Part shown: positions 45,777 through 54,564 of the stretch, in pieces | How positions within the stretch are numbered: the first letter of the stretch is position 1 | Layout: each line of letters begins with the position of its first letter | From: Petrotoga sp. 9PWA.NaAc.5.4 | GTDB taxonomy: Bacteria; Thermotogota; Thermotogae; Petrotogales; Petrotogaceae | Direction: 5' to 3' | DNA: 64,000 bases | Assembly: GCF_002895485.1 (NCBI RefSeq) | Contig: NZ_AZRK01000012.1 | Coordinates: 1 to 64,000 of the forward strand | Made by a program: the position numbers and the translations under genes | Notes under the pieces: generated by a model | The model's database searches: none | Told to the model about the DNA's origin: nothing | What the model saw: only the letters and a program-made list of their open reading frames with translations

Positions 45777-46736
45777 TTAATGATAATTTCTAATAATTAG
45801 TTCGTTTATAGTACCGCGTTTAGTTGAATCTCTATTTATAGTTCTCTTTGCATTAACTCTCTCAATATTAAAACCCGAATATAATTTGTCAAAAAAGTTA
45901 TCTTTTTCATCAACAACTTTAGGATCAGAGTTGCTAAGCATTAAAAAAGCTCCCATTTTATCTACATCTCTAAAAAATTGTGCCAATCTGATTTGATCTT
46001 TTTCATCAAAACCATTTTCTGAGTAAGATGTGAAATAAGAAGTTGAGTTTAAAGGTCTGTAAGGTGGATCAAGATATATAAATGTGTTTTTTTCTACATA
46101 TTTTTTTGATTCTTCAAAATCTGCACATATGATTTTAGTGTTTTTTAAGGCTTTATTAGCTTCTAATAAATTTAAGGTGTCGCATATAGTAGGATTTGTA
46201 TACTTGCCGAAAGGAACATTAAATTCGCCTTTACTATTTACCCTGAAGAGCCCGTTAAAACATGTTTTATTTAAGAATATTAGATATGAAGCTCTTTCTA
46301 TCCAACTTGAGTCATATTGTTCATAGTTGAAATATTTTTTTTGCTCATTGTACTTTTTTCTTACGTTATAAAAAAAATCTTTTCTTTCTTCCTGTGAAAG
46401 TTTTAAGAATTTAGATTCGATTTTTTCTAAGCGAGAAATAAGCTTTTCTACATCGTTTTGAACTACTTTATAACCGACTATTAATTCTTTGTTAATATCA
46501 ATTAGAATTGCTTCTTTGATATAATAATTACTTCTTAAGAAAAAAAAGAAGGCACCTCCTCCAACAAACGGTTCAATATAACGAACTATTTTTTCTTCTT
46601 TCAATATTTTAGGAGGCAGTCTTTTATTTAAATCTTCTAAAAGCTGTCCTTTACCCCCTGCCCATTTTAGAAATGGTTTGGCATTTATTTGGTATATATG
46701 ACTTTGATTGAAACTTAGATTTAGTTGCTGATACAT
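45777..46736 (-). CDS. DNA adenine N6-methyltransferase (D12 class, Dam/DpnM-like)
   Basis: A 319-residue methylase that would protect GATC sites by N6-adenine methylation. The SAM-binding motif is AKPFLKWAGGKGQLLEDL near residue 20, with IEPFVGGGAFFFFL following. The catalytic motif is FIYLDPPYRPLNSTSYF (DPPY), and FNVPFGKYTNP is also typical. GGAGG precedes the ATG by ten bases. It is the first gene of the restriction-modification pair. Confidence 0.93.
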   Translation of the reverse strand: MYQQLNLSFNQSHIYQINAKPFLKWAGGKGQLLEDLNKRLPPKILKEEKIVRYIEPFVGGGAFFFFLRSNYYIKEAILIDINKELIVGYKVVQNDVEKLISRLEKIESKFLKLSQEERKDFFYNVRKKYNEQKKYFNYEQYDSSWIERASYLIFLNKTCFNGLFRVNSKGEFNVPFGKYTNPTICDTLNLLEANKALKNTKIICADFEESKKYVEKNTFIYLDPPYRPLNSTSYFTSYSENGFDEKDQIRLAQFFRDVDKMGAFLMLSNSDPKVVDEKDNFFDKLYSGFNIERVNAKRTINRDSTKRGTINELIIRNYH

Positions 46737-47050
46737 TGATGATATACCTCCAAGTTCAAAAATATGACCTTGAAACTATTCTATGTCGCTTTTATATGAT
46801 AACATATTATTTTTCATGAAATTGGTTTATTTTACATTATGTTTAAACTAATATATTCTTGTGGAGAGAGAAACACTTTTTTAGCGTGATATAATTAAAA
46901 TTATGAAGACAAATATGGTGTTTTCAAGCATAAAAATTATTTTGAAATATAATTCTTTTCTTATTATTAGATAAATGTAAATTTTTGGTTTATCTTTTAG
47001 TAATAATATATCAACGGAAACAATTAGCCCTTGTTTTTAATAATTACCGA
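46737..47050. other. AT-rich spacer upstream of the methylase
   Basis: About 310 bases with no supported gene. A TATAAT (near 46892) occurs on the plus strand without a good -35. It lies between the methylase gene and a decayed gene and probably contains the methylase promoter on the minus strand, which I could not place. Confidence 0.4.
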
Positions 47051-47441
47051 TTATATCTCAATTATTCTTCCTGCTCCACCTTCAAGATATGCATTAGGAT
47101 ATATTTGTTTTATTTGATCTTTCTGTTCTGTACAATGAGTAGCACAAATTAGTTTGAATCCCTCTAAAGATTCAGCGGGGGTACTATGCAGGCCCCCAAT
47201 AATCCCATAGACTTCACCAAATTGAGAAGCAGCTTTTAATATATCCTCCATCTTTGGATGAGAACACTCTGTTTGGTGATACGCTTAGCTTTCGCATATT
47301 GTTGAGCAAAATTTTTCCACTACTACCTGTATCAAACAGTACTTTTGGAGCACCTTCTTTTTCTATCAAAACTGAAAATCCCCAATTAAGTTCCAAGTCT
47401 TTGTTATATACAGCGTTATCGTAAAGGATAGTTACCTTCAT
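47051..47441 (-). pseudogene. Decayed metallo-beta-lactamase-fold hydrolase
   Basis: Two pieces in different frames. The first (from 47441) reads MKVTILYDNAVYNKDLELNW, then FSVLIEKEGAPKVLFDTGSS, as at the N-terminus of MBL-fold proteins of the dihydropterin-synthase-like type. The second (ending 47051) begins EDILKAASQFGEVYGIIGGL, then HSTPAESLEGF and ends GGAGRIIEI, the C-terminal third of the same family. The central region with the metal-binding HxHxDH motif is missing and the frame shifts near 47230. This is an internally deleted, non-functional gene. Confidence 0.75.
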
Positions 47442-47716
47442 TGGTTCCTCTACTTTCTATAATCTACCTCAATTTTCTTTAAACACATACATTTTATTAT
47501 ATCAAATTTCTATTATATTATGCATGTTTAAAATAATTAGGTAAAATGAAAAGTGTATAGTAAAATAAACATGGAATAAAAAAGTTGTGGTCTTCTGTAT
47601 TTTGCCAATTGCAAATGGATGTTGATTTTAAATTCAATACATTATTGTGATTAGGGCTATAGTATAATAAAAGTTAAAAATAGTTTGTGTATTCAAATTA
47701 AAGGAGGAGAACACTT

Positions 47717-49072
47717 TTGAACGATTTAGATTTTTTGACAGCTGATTTGCCCGAAGATGTTAATAATTTAATATATTGTGGAAAATTTGAAGAAGCAAGT
47801 AGATTGATTGATATTTACTTAGCTAGAAACATTTCAAATGTGTTGAAGCAACGGTTAAACTTTGAAAAGTACAGAATCGATGTTCTTAAAAATGAATACA
47901 TATATACTTTCGAAGAAGCTTTAGATCTTGCACAGGAAAAAATTGAGGATTTTACAAGGCAAGAATTACAGGAATTGAAAGACCAGCGTTATGCAGACTG
48001 GATATACATTGAAGGAAGAGAGATGTTCGGTAGACGATTTTTAGACAATATTATAAAAGTGCATCCAACAATTAAAGATCGTCTAAGAATTAAAGAAAAA
48101 GAAGATGAAGCTGAAAAGGACTTCTTAGACAACACTATAAAAGAAATTATTGAAAAAGGCAAAAAAGGCTATTTCATTCATCTCAAAACTGGTATTAAGA
48201 TAAAAAATGAGCATGTCAGAATTAATGAAACTGTGAGGGTTCACTTGCCTATTCCACAAAAAGCTCAACAGATTAGCAACATTAAAATACTCAACACCTC
48301 TCAGACTGCAAAATTTATCTCTCCAGAAACATATCCCCAACGAACAATATTCTTTGAAGAACAATTAAAAGAAAACGAAAGTTTTACGGTTGAATATTCA
48401 TACGAAAATCATGTAAAATATGTAAATCCTGATTTTAATAAAGTGCTTAAAAGGCAGCCCAAATTTCATACAAATGAATGGCTACCTCAAATTAACTTTT
48501 CTCCGTTCTTGATAGATTTGGCAACAGAAATAGTTAAGGATGAGAAAAATCCTTTACTCAAGGCTAGAAAGATTTATGATTATATAACTCAAAATGTTCA
48601 GTATTCTTATGTCAGACCTTATGTCTCAATTGTAAATATTCCAGAATATGGTGCATACAATTTGAAAGGAGATTGCGGTGTTCAAGCACTTTTATTTATA
48701 ACTTTGTGTAGAATTGTAGGAATTCCTGCAAAATGGCAATCGGGTTTGTACGTAACTCCATATGGTGTCGGTCCTCACGATTGGGCGCAGTTTTATATTG
48801 AACCATATGGATGGTTATTTGCAGATCTTTCTTTTGGAGGCAGCGCTTACAGGGCTAAAAATGAAAGAATATGGAACTTCTATTTTGGTAATCTAGATCC
48901 CTTTAGGATGGTTGCTAATTCAGAATTTCACTATGATATCTTACCTGAAAAGAGATTCTTAAGATCCGATCCATATGACAATCAAGTAGGTGAGGTGGAA
49001 TATCTTGACAAAGGTTTGTCAAGAAATGAATTTGATGTTATAATGGACATAATAGATGTACATGAGATTTAG
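47717..49072 (+). CDS. Transglutaminase-like cysteine protease-fold protein
   Basis: A 451-residue protein without a clear signal peptide. The transglutaminase core lies at about residues 290-400, with Cys in GDCGVQALLFITLCRIVGIP, His in GPHDWAQFYIEPYGW and Asp in LFADLSFG. The N-terminal half is helical, then beta-rich (VRVHLPIPQKAQQISNIKIL), as in other bacterial transglutaminase-like proteins. It may act as a peptidase or amidase; the substrate is unknown. AAGGAGGAG stands seven bases before the TTG start. It is a single gene with its own terminator. Confidence 0.85.
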   Translation: MNDLDFLTADLPEDVNNLIYCGKFEEASRLIDIYLARNISNVLKQRLNFEKYRIDVLKNEYIYTFEEALDLAQEKIEDFTRQELQELKDQRYADWIYIEGREMFGRRFLDNIIKVHPTIKDRLRIKEKEDEAEKDFLDNTIKEIIEKGKKGYFIHLKTGIKIKNEHVRINETVRVHLPIPQKAQQISNIKILNTSQTAKFISPETYPQRTIFFEEQLKENESFTVEYSYENHVKYVNPDFNKVLKRQPKFHTNEWLPQINFSPFLIDLATEIVKDEKNPLLKARKIYDYITQNVQYSYVRPYVSIVNIPEYGAYNLKGDCGVQALLFITLCRIVGIPAKWQSGLYVTPYGVGPHDWAQFYIEPYGWLFADLSFGGSAYRAKNERIWNFYFGNLDPFRMVANSEFHYDILPEKRFLRSDPYDNQVGEVEYLDKGLSRNEFDVIMDIIDVHEI

Positions 49073-49100
49073 CTTTAATATCTAAATTAAACTTAAAATC

Positions 49101-49127
49101 TCCTCTCTTTTTAGAGGGGTTTTTTAT
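49101..49127 (+). terminator. Terminator after the transglutaminase-like gene
   Basis: CCTCTC, a T-rich loop, AGAGGGG and a run of six T. Confidence 0.75.
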
Positions 49128-49305
49128 TATTTGTCAGGTATTTCCAGTAATAAAATAAGTTTGTTTTATGTTAATAATTAAAAAATCATAAAAATAATCA
49201 ATTACACTGTGATAAAGGTCATTAAAAGGATTTATTGTTAAGTAGAACAAAATCCCTTGGTTTATCTCAAAAATTGTCATTTGCTTTTTAATTTTTTAAA
49301 TATTA

Positions 49306-49323
49306 TAATCATTATAATGATTA
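49306..49323. promoter_or_regulatory. 18-bp palindrome before the GntR gene
   Basis: TAATCATTATAATGATTA is a perfect 18-bp palindrome 34 bases before the GntR-family gene. GntR/HutC regulators bind palindromes of about this length, and placement suits autoregulation. Confidence 0.5.
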
Positions 49324-49356
49324 GTATGAATATTATGAAAAGGAGTCTTGAAAAGG

Positions 49357-50094
49357 ATGCATTTGAATGGAAAATTAAATTACTCTTCTAAAGAACCTTT
49401 ATACCATCAATTAAAAGAAATCATACGAAAAAATATTCTTCTAGGTGTTTTTCAACCAGGTGACAAGATACCAACGGAAGATGAGCTTTCTGAGACCTTT
49501 GGGGTAAGTAAATCAGTAGTCAGACAGGCAGTTGCGCTGCTTGTTCAAGAGGGATTTTTGGTAAAAAGGCAAGGGATTGGTACCTTTGTTGTTGATAATC
49601 GAATAAAACAGGGGCCTAGAAAACTAACAAGCTTTTCGGAAGAAATGAAATCAAAGGGACTTGAACCAAAATCAGTAGTGTTAGAAAATGGAATCATTGA
49701 AGCAAATAAAAAGATAGCAGAAGCTTTAGCTGTAGAGATTGGAACTCCTGTAATAATGGTTAAAAGAATAAGATATGCACAAGATGAACCGATAGGTATT
49801 CAAACATTCTATACCCTAGAAAAACTTGCCCCTGATTTCTTCAACAACTCTCTAACTCAATCATTATACAACCTACTTGAAACTCGATATGGGCTAAATA
49901 TTGTTAAAGCAGAAGAAAAGTATTATGCCACTATTTTAGACAATCACGAATGTAAGCTCTTAAAGGTAAAACCACCTTTTGCGGGATTTATTGTAGAGCG
50001 AGTTGGTTATGATGTTTCTGACATACCTGTAGAATACACTGAATCGGTTATTAGAGCCGACAAATATTCTGTAGAAATTATTTTGAGGAAGTGA
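49357..50094 (+). CDS. GntR-family transcriptional regulator (HutC/UTRA type)
   Basis: About 245 residues. An N-terminal winged helix with YHQLKEIIRKNILLG, GDKIPTEDELSETFGVS and VVRQAVALLVQEGFLVKRQG is followed by an effector-binding UTRA domain (about residues 90-245). This class senses phosphorylated sugars, often GlcNAc-6-P or similar. The frame is open from a TTG (49348), but it lies two bases from the AGGAG site; the ATG at 49357 is more likely. The stop overlaps the ROK kinase start, so it is translated with it. Confidence 0.9.
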   Translation: MHLNGKLNYSSKEPLYHQLKEIIRKNILLGVFQPGDKIPTEDELSETFGVSKSVVRQAVALLVQEGFLVKRQGIGTFVVDNRIKQGPRKLTSFSEEMKSKGLEPKSVVLENGIIEANKKIAEALAVEIGTPVIMVKRIRYAQDEPIGIQTFYTLEKLAPDFFNNSLTQSLYNLLETRYGLNIVKAEEKYYATILDNHECKLLKVKPPFAGFIVERVGYDVSDIPVEYTESVIRADKYSVEIILRK

Positions 50095-50978
50095 AAGAAG
50101 TGAAAATATTGACTTTAGATATTGGTGGTACTTATATTAGATCTGCAATTTGTAATGAATCAGGTATATTAACAGACAAAGCAAAATTCAATACGCCTCA
50201 AAGTCCTGATGAAGTAATAAAACTTTTTCTAAAAATATACGAAAAGTACAACGATATCGACAGTTTTGGAGTTTCTGTTGGTGGAGCAGTTTTAGATGAA
50301 GGTTATGTATGGCTTCCAAATGCCTTTGGAGGTGATCCATACCCTTTAAAGGGTAAGTTAGAAGATAGAACCGGTTTAGAAATTAATATTTTAGATGACA
50401 GAGTATCTGGATTAATAGGAGAAACATGGAAAGGTGCAGCAGTAAACTCAAAAAATTCTGCTTATTACATTATTGGAACCGGCGTTGGACTGGGCATTCA
50501 AGTTCATGGACATGTTATTAAAGGAGCGCATGGAGCTGCTGGTTCAATAGGCTGGATACCTATAGGAGAAGAAAATGACTTTTCAAACAAGGTTGGAGTG
50601 CTTGAATCTAATATTTCTGGATATTATATGAGTAAAAATTACGAAAGAATGTGTAAAAAGAGTGTTAAAGGGGCTTTTGATATTTTTAATGATTATGAAA
50701 AGGGAGGTGAATGCTCACAACAGTTTATATCAAATGTTTCCATTCTTTTAGGAAAAAGTTTGGCTACAATTATTAACATTTTAGATCCTGAAATAATAAT
50801 CATGGCAGGAAGTGTTGGACAAAGATGGAATATCTTTAAATTCCAGGTAGAAGAAATTATGGAAAGATATCTTAGTCCCATTATCAAAAATATAGAAATA
50901 GTTCCCTCTGTTTTAGGAGAAGATGCACAATTAATAGGAATTGGAAAGTACGCATTAAATTATATGAATAGGAGATGA
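50091..50978 (+). CDS. ROK-family sugar kinase
   Basis: A 295-residue kinase of the glucokinase/N-acetylmannosamine-kinase type. ATP-binding features are ILTLDIGGTYIRSAICN and YYIIGTGVGLGIQVHG; the catalytic-region analogue is EINILDDRVSGLIGETW. The CxCGxxGC zinc motif of many ROK proteins is absent. GTG codons at 50091 (overlapping the GntR stop) and 50100 are both possible starts. Its position between a GntR regulator and a SIS protein suggests phosphorylation of an amino sugar. Confidence 0.85.
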   Translation: MKEVKILTLDIGGTYIRSAICNESGILTDKAKFNTPQSPDEVIKLFLKIYEKYNDIDSFGVSVGGAVLDEGYVWLPNAFGGDPYPLKGKLEDRTGLEINILDDRVSGLIGETWKGAAVNSKNSAYYIIGTGVGLGIQVHGHVIKGAHGAAGSIGWIPIGEENDFSNKVGVLESNISGYYMSKNYERMCKKSVKGAFDIFNDYEKGGECSQQFISNVSILLGKSLATIINILDPEIIIMAGSVGQRWNIFKFQVEEIMERYLSPIIKNIEIVPSVLGEDAQLIGIGKYALNYMNRR

Positions 50979-51736
50979 CGAGGTTGTATTTTGAAAAATA
51001 TTTAGAGGGTGTAGAAGGAATAATTAACAACATTAAAAAGGAAAACGAAGCAATTGAAAAAGTGAGTAAGATAATGGTAGATTGTATTTACAACGGTGGA
51101 TTTGTTCATCTTTTTGGTAGCGGACATTCCGTAATTCCTGCGTTGGATGCTTTCCCAAGATATGGTAGTTTTATTGGTTTAAACGCACTCACAGATCCTA
51201 GACTTATGTGGTTTAGTCCGACAGGTCCTGCAAGTGCTCCTGGTCTTCTTATTATAGAAAGAAAAGAAGGATACGTTAAAGATGCATATTTGAGATATCA
51301 ACCAATAAGAAAAGGCGACGTTATGATTGTATATTCTCACGGAGGGGTAAATGCTGCACCCGTTGAGGCTGCATTATATGGAAAAGAAGTAGGTGCAAAG
51401 GTTGTGGCGATTACTTCTTTAGAAAATCAAAAGAGGGCAAAGGCAACCCATTCTTCTGGTAAAAAACTTTCAGACATTGCAGACGTCCTGATAGACAATT
51501 GTGTTCCGCATGAAGACGCTATCGTACCTTTAGAAGGTAGAAATGAAAAAGTTGGAGCTACATCTTCAATTGCTACTATCGCTATCACTCAGTCACTATT
51601 GGTAGAAACTGCAACTATATTAAACAACAAGAGTTATGATTTGAAAATTTTTGTATCTCCAAACGTGCCAGGATTTGGAGTAGAGTATAACATTACAGTC
51701 TTTGACGAGCACAACAGAAAAATAACAAAACATTAG
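50975..51736 (+). CDS. SIS-domain sugar-phosphate isomerase-like protein
   Basis: A 253-residue protein of the UPF0309-like SIS family, which bind phosphosugars. The phosphate-binding part is FVHLFGSGHSVIPALDAFPR, and further segments are GDVMIVYSHGGVNAAPVEAA and VPLEGRNEKVGATSSIATIA. It overlaps the kinase gene by four bases (ATGA). It probably handles the amino-sugar phosphate made by the kinase, as isomerase, etherase or deaminase. Its last ~121 bases are duplicated at 55427-55547. Confidence 0.82.
   Translation: MTRLYFEKYLEGVEGIINNIKKENEAIEKVSKIMVDCIYNGGFVHLFGSGHSVIPALDAFPRYGSFIGLNALTDPRLMWFSPTGPASAPGLLIIERKEGYVKDAYLRYQPIRKGDVMIVYSHGGVNAAPVEAALYGKEVGAKVVAITSLENQKRAKATHSSGKKLSDIADVLIDNCVPHEDAIVPLEGRNEKVGATSSIATIAITQSLLVETATILNNKSYDLKIFVSPNVPGFGVEYNITVFDEHNRKITKH
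51616..51736 (+). repeat. Direct repeat, copy 1 (3' end of the SIS gene)
   Basis: This 121-base stretch recurs at 55427-55547 with one base change that I can see (GGATTTGGAG versus GGATTTAGAG). This copy is within the intact SIS gene. Confidence 0.95.
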
Positions 51737-52345
51737 TTAAATGTTTTATTTCCTCTACAAAAAGTAACCACAAAGCCACTTTAGAAATTCTAAAATATAA
51801 ATTTTATACAGATTTTAGATTTTTAAAAGATCCCTCCTTTACTCTATCTCTCATTAACTACTAATTTCTCTAATATATTTGGTACTTGTACCGGAAAAGA
51901 AGGGAAGGGGTCCTGTCCAGTAACCCTTTTAAAATCAAAACTTTTTTGATTATCTTCATCTCTAAAGTTCCTGAAAAGTGTCCGTGCGGAATTTAGCTTA
52001 TTGATATTCCCCCAATAATGATAATAGTCAGACCTCTATTCTATTCAAAAATTTTTTCCCAAAAAGTTTGTAAAAAGATCAAAAATAAACTGTAAATAAC
52101 CAAAAAATTCTAACATCTCATTCAGGAAATACTCTTGTTAACTTTGTAAATACCCTTAAATTTAGAGACATAATTTCAGGAGCAGGGGAGTACAATTTCA
52201 ATTCATTTCTCGAATTTCTTGGATAATTGTCTTAATCCTGCTCAATGAAGAAACAGAGAAACTTATTTATCACATAAGGAAAATAAATGTTTCTGTATCT
52301 TTGAATTAAGTGTTATTCAATTATTATTATAGGAGGAGGATAAAT
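51737..52345 (+). other. Long intergenic region with a palindromic-repeat copy
   Basis: About 600 bases without a gene. From about 51775 it follows the same order as the region 20720-20870: CTTTAGAAATTCTAAAAT, then a CCTCC stretch, then TTGGTACTTGTACCGG (51880-51895), GAAGGGAAGGGG and ACCCTTTTAAAATCAAAA. Thus the repeat family has a conserved left arm. The last 150 bases form the leader of the following binding-protein gene, with TTGAAT/ATTCAA inverted arms near 52303-52320. Confidence 0.6.
51765..51960 (+). repeat. Copy of the dispersed palindromic repeat, with left arm
   Basis: It shares TTAGAAATTCTAAAAT, GGTACTTGTACC and the purine-rich GAAGGGAAGGGG-CCC core with the tandem repeat region at 20.7-21.1 kb, in the same orientation. 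The copy is diverged. Confidence 0.65.
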
Positions 52346-53593
52346 ATGAAAAAAACACTGTTTCTCACTTTAATTCTTGTTTTGACATTTTGTTTCTCTA
52401 TGGGAGCTGTAACTTTAAAAATTTTGGTTAGACCCGATGAAGGTGGAGTTATAGAACTATATACAAAAGAATTTGAAAAACTAACAGGTGTTAAGGTTGT
52501 AGTGGACTATATTGGCTGGGATCAGATAAGTATCAAAACAACAACAGCTTTAATGAATAAAGGTGGAGGGTACGACATCATTTTTATACCTTCTGCAGAA
52601 AAATCAAGATTCGCTACAATGGGACAATTTGTTGATTTAAACGAATGGTTCACCGAAGATGAAAAAAACGAATTTTTAAAGAGTTTTGTAGATTATTATT
52701 CTCACGAAGGTCAATGGATTGGAGTTCCCTGGTACAGTGGTAGTGCTCATTTTGTGTATAATGAAAAGTATTTACAAGATGCAAATGTGAATTCTGAGAA
52801 CTTATCCACTTGGCAAGATGTCCTTAATGCAAGTAAGGCAATTGTCGAAAAAAGTAATGCCGAATACGCCTTTACACCAAGTTGTAAATATCCTGGTAAT
52901 TACTATTTTAATTATGGAACAATTCTGTTAGCAATGGGAGGTCAGTTTTTCGACGAAAATCTTAACCCAGTATTCAACACTGGAATTGGTGTAGAAGCCT
53001 TGGAACTCTTGGTTGAGGGAGTTAATCAAGGAGTATTTAACCCAGCAGGAGTTTCTCTTGACGATTACGAAACCTTGAAGATTTTCCAAGCAGGAAAAAG
53101 TGCTTTTATGCTAAATTCCACTTGGTCTGCTAATCAAGCAATGCTGCCTGAAGCTTCAACAGTTACAGATTATGCTAAAGTTAGAATGATTCCTGGAGGA
53201 AAAAATTCTGAAACAGGCGGTCTTATTTATGGAGGAGCTTTTGGTATAACGAAAGCCTCACAGCATAAAGAAGAAGCTGTTGAGCTTGTAAAACTTCTCA
53301 CTGGTACAGAAGCTCAAATGATGCATGCAATATCGGGATTTAATCTTCCAACTAGAAATAGCTTATTCGAAGGTTCAAGGTTAGAAGCTATAAATAAAGC
53401 GTGGCCGGTTTATGGTGAATTGGTTGCTCAAGTTGAAGTGGGTAGTTTTGGACCCGATGTAGTATGGTTAGATCCTTTCAGAAGAACACTAGCTACAGCC
53501 GTACAAGATGCCATTTCAGGCAAAAAAACTCCTAAAGAAGCTCTAGATTGGGCAGCTAGACAGGCTATTGATATTAAATCTCAGTATGAATGA
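52346..53593 (+). CDS. Sugar ABC transporter, extracellular solute-binding protein
   Basis: A 415-residue exported binding protein of family 1. Signal peptide: KKTLFLTLILVLTFCFSMGA. The mature start VTLKILVRPDEGGVIELYT and the segments YDIIFIPSAEKSRFATMGQF and AFMLNSTWSANQAMLP fit the family. The frame extends upstream, but AGGAGGAGGA lies just before the ATG at 52346. A hairpin follows the stop. Neighbouring kinase, SIS and GntR genes suggest an amino-sugar substrate. Confidence 0.92.
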   Translation: MKKTLFLTLILVLTFCFSMGAVTLKILVRPDEGGVIELYTKEFEKLTGVKVVVDYIGWDQISIKTTTALMNKGGGYDIIFIPSAEKSRFATMGQFVDLNEWFTEDEKNEFLKSFVDYYSHEGQWIGVPWYSGSAHFVYNEKYLQDANVNSENLSTWQDVLNASKAIVEKSNAEYAFTPSCKYPGNYYFNYGTILLAMGGQFFDENLNPVFNTGIGVEALELLVEGVNQGVFNPAGVSLDDYETLKIFQAGKSAFMLNSTWSANQAMLPEASTVTDYAKVRMIPGGKNSETGGLIYGGAFGITKASQHKEEAVELVKLLTGTEAQMMHAISGFNLPTRNSLFEGSRLEAINKAWPVYGELVAQVEVGSFGPDVVWLDPFRRTLATAVQDAISGKKTPKEALDWAARQAIDIKSQYE

Positions 53594-53640
53594 AATTGAG
53601 CACTCCGAAGCATATTTTTGATGAACTCATGAGCACTGGT

Positions 53641-53671
53641 AACCGGCAGAGTTTTCTCTGCTGGTTATTTT
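53641..53671 (+). terminator. Hairpin after the second locus binding-protein gene
   Basis: AACCGGCAGAG, loop TTTT, CTCTGCTGGTT, then ATTTT. Like the one at 29457 it sits between the binding-protein gene and its permeases, probably reducing permease expression. Confidence 0.8.
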
Positions 53672-53691
53672 AAAAGGAGAGATAAGCATAG

Positions 53692-54564
53692 ATGAAAAAC
53701 CTTTCCAGAAAAAATCTAATAACCTTGTTGTTACCAAGTTTTCTCTTTATAATTTTTGTATTTGCGGTACCAATTTTTTATAGTATTTTCATTAGCCTTC
53801 ATCATTATAATATTCTACTTCCTTACCATCCTTTTGTAGGCTTCAAAAATTATATAAAATTATTTCAAGACAGTGTTTTTTGGTCTTCATTGAAAATTAC
53901 TCTTTATTTCGTTGTTGTAGCTGTAACAATTGAGCTAAGTCTAGGAATGTTGATAGCTCATCTATTAAATCAGGATTTCAAAGGTAGGAAGTTTTTGCGC
54001 GTGATTCTTATGGTACCATGGGCAGTTCCCTGGGTTGTAAATGGCATTATGTGGAAATGGATATATAACAGTGAGTTTGGTGTTCTTAATAAGTTACTAC
54101 TTCAAATAGGCATCATTGAGAAGAATATCCAATGGTTAGGGAAACCTTTCCTGGCGCTAAATATGATGATTTTTGCTGATGTTTGGAAAGAGACACCTTT
54201 TATCGCTATTTTGTTTTTAGCCGGGTTGCAGGCAATTCCTATAGACTACTACGAAGCTGCTGAAATAGAAGGTGCAAATAGTTGGGTGAAATTTTGTCGT
54301 ATCACTCTTCCTCTCTTGAAACCTGTCACCTTTGTTGCTTTATCTTTAAGAACTATCTGGGCTTTTAAAAGTTTTGATCTTATCTACGCACTAACTCAAG
54401 GAGGACCTTCGCAGGGAACGAATCTCTTAAATTTTTATATTTATCAAACAACCTTTAGTCATCTAGATTTTGGATATGGTGCAACTCTTTCTCTTGTTCT
54501 AACTATCATTATATTAGTTATAACTTTATTATTCTATAAATTTATTCTTACAGAGGAGGAATGA
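53692..54564 (+). CDS. Sugar ABC transporter permease (MalF type)
   Basis: A 290-residue CUT1 permease with six predicted helices. EAA loop: IDYYEAAEIEGANSWVKFCR, then ITLPLLKPVT. An AAGGAGAG site precedes the ATG. It overlaps the partner permease gene by four bases. Confidence 0.93.
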   Translation: MKNLSRKNLITLLLPSFLFIIFVFAVPIFYSIFISLHHYNILLPYHPFVGFKNYIKLFQDSVFWSSLKITLYFVVVAVTIELSLGMLIAHLLNQDFKGRKFLRVILMVPWAVPWVVNGIMWKWIYNSEFGVLNKLLLQIGIIEKNIQWLGKPFLALNMMIFADVWKETPFIAILFLAGLQAIPIDYYEAAEIEGANSWVKFCRITLPLLKPVTFVALSLRTIWAFKSFDLIYALTQGGPSQGTNLLNFYIYQTTFSHLDFGYGATLSLVLTIIILVITLLFYKFILTEEE

